In this document: positions 4,606 to 5,307 of the stretch, one piece after another
Position numbering within the stretch: the first letter of the stretch is position 1
How the letters are laid out: every line of letters begins with the position of its first letter
Source of the DNA: Litorivicinus sp.
Lineage (GTDB): Bacteria; Pseudomonadota; Gammaproteobacteria; Pseudomonadales; Litorivicinaceae
Direction: 5' to 3'
DNA length: 5,307 nt
Assembly: GCA_018402605.1 (NCBI GenBank)
Contig: JAGYIK010000077.1
Location: 1 to 5,307, forward strand
Translations under genes and position numbers: made by a program
The notes under the pieces: generated by a model
What the model was told of the DNA's origin: nothing
Databases searched by the model: none
The model's input: the letters and a program-made list of their open reading frames with translations, nothing else

Positions 4606-5307
4606 TTATCTGGCTGCGTCTTCCATTGCTTTTCGAACGATGACGGCCTCCATCGTGAGGTCAATATCCACATCACTCCACCGAATAACTTGGTCTTTTT
4701 GTACCTTGGCTTTCAGTTTGACGCGATGTGCCAAACCAATGGGTAGGGCATTCAGTGCGAGCGAATTGCTCGCGGGACAGAGTTTCCCGTAGACCGTAAA
4801 GCCACCTTCGCCATCCAGCATCTCGCCTGCATTCAGGTCTTTTTTCGCGGTTGCGACCACATCGCTGTGGAAAGCTTGTGTCGAACCTGTCGGTTTGCCC
4901 AGTAAGGCGGCAGATAGAATCGATGCGTTCAGCTCAAGACCAATGAGGTGGAATGGCTTGTACATGGCTGAGAAGCGACCTGTCGAATCCGTGTTCATGC
5001 CATATTGTTTAAAGCATGCCGCCGCGTAATCATTGGGCGCCTCAATGACGACATACACGCCCCAACGGAGATCCCGATAGACCGGCCGACTGTCGCGCTC
5101 GATTGAGGTCACCACCTCAACCATCCCGGAGTGGTCAAGTTGACCGCCCAAAGCACGTGGTCTGAGGATGTGAGCCAGATCATCCATCCCCGCAGCTGGG
5201 AACGCGAGGCCGTTTTCAGGGGCCTTGAGACCAGTACCATTTGAGATGGCTGCCATTTCAAGGGCAGACTTGGTGCCATCGAGGAAGCTATTGAACATCT
5301 GGCTGTT
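4606..5307 (-). CDS. SAF-domain homoserine-dehydrogenase-like protein (partial, N-terminus beyond right edge)
   Basis: 233 codons plus a TAA stop are visible, and the frame is still open at the window edge (Asn-Ser-Gln precede the Met encoded at 5298), so that Met is internal. The fragment matches the C-terminal part of the COG4091-type family, predicted NAD(P)-dependent dehydrogenases with a C-terminal SAF domain, which are usually about 430-450 residues. Seen here are NSFLDGTKSALEMA (fragment residues 6-19), RDLRWGVYVV (78-87) and MYKPFHLIGLE (115-125), all family wording. The SAF-like region is VVATAKKDLNAGEMLDGEGG onwards (about 150-220), which also occurs in sugar-acid dehydratase and antifreeze-type proteins. 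The Rossmann domain that would bind the cofactor is outside the window. The true substrate of this family is not settled, and homoserine should not be assumed. Gene neighbours upstream, out of view, would best indicate the pathway. Confidence 0.88.
   Translation of the reverse strand, partial: NSQMFNSFLDGTKSALEMAAISNGTGLKAPENGLAFPAAGMDDLAHILRPRALGGQLDHSGMVEVVTSIERDSRPVYRDLRWGVYVVIEAPNDYAAACFKQYGMNTDSTGRFSAMYKPFHLIGLELNASILSAALLGKPTGSTQAFHSDVVATAKKDLNAGEMLDGEGGFTVYGKLCPASNSLALNALPIGLAHRVKLKAKVQKDQVIRWSDVDIDLTMEAVIVRKAMEDAAR

Noticed and set aside
5296..5298. ATG as the true start of the right-end gene
   Set aside because: The frame stays open to the window edge, and the family-conserved sequence around NSFLDGTKSA lies in the middle of full-length members.

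Overview
This window looks like ordinary chromosomal DNA from a Gammaproteobacterium, probably a free-living, respiring one. Three things point there: a divergent znuC/znuA pair around a site resembling the proteobacterial Zur box, a dihaem cytochrome c peroxidase preceded by a perfect FNR/ANR-type box, and gene-family signatures typical of that class. The genus cannot be named from the sequence. No tRNA, rRNA, CRISPR array, insertion sequence or other mobile element was seen.

Layout, left to right. Bases 1-666 (minus) hold the first 222 codons of ZnuC, the ATPase of the high-affinity zinc importer; its end lies beyond the left edge. A 93-bp divergent region (667-759) carries the Zur-box candidate. 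On the plus strand, znuA (zinc-binding periplasmic protein, 760-1686) is followed after only 6 bp by a membrane-anchored monohaem cytochrome c (1693-2151). A 194-bp spacer with the perfect FNR/ANR box leads to ccp, a periplasmic dihaem cytochrome c peroxidase (2346-3323), which ends at a strong terminator. About 120 bp of unassigned DNA and a second terminator follow. The second terminator serves the converging minus-strand gene for a 1-Cys (Prx6-type) peroxiredoxin (3535-4179). A 195-bp divergent regulatory region then separates that gene from a 65-aa two-helix membrane protein of the DUF2892 type (4375-4572), preceded by a second, 9-of-10 FNR-like box. A shared hairpin separates this gene from the C-terminal half of a SAF-domain homoserine-dehydrogenase-like protein (4606-5307, minus), whose start lies beyond the right edge.

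Two functional themes stand out. The first is zinc uptake under probable Zur control, with a cytochrome c as an unexpected apparent operon partner of znuA. The second is hydrogen peroxide removal: a periplasmic peroxidase fed by c-type cytochromes lies tail-to-tail with a cytosolic peroxiredoxin, and FNR-like boxes suggest low-oxygen control of ccp and of the DUF2892 gene. I found no clearly new multi-gene system. The least expected signals are the znuA-cytochrome c arrangement and the two FNR-like sites.
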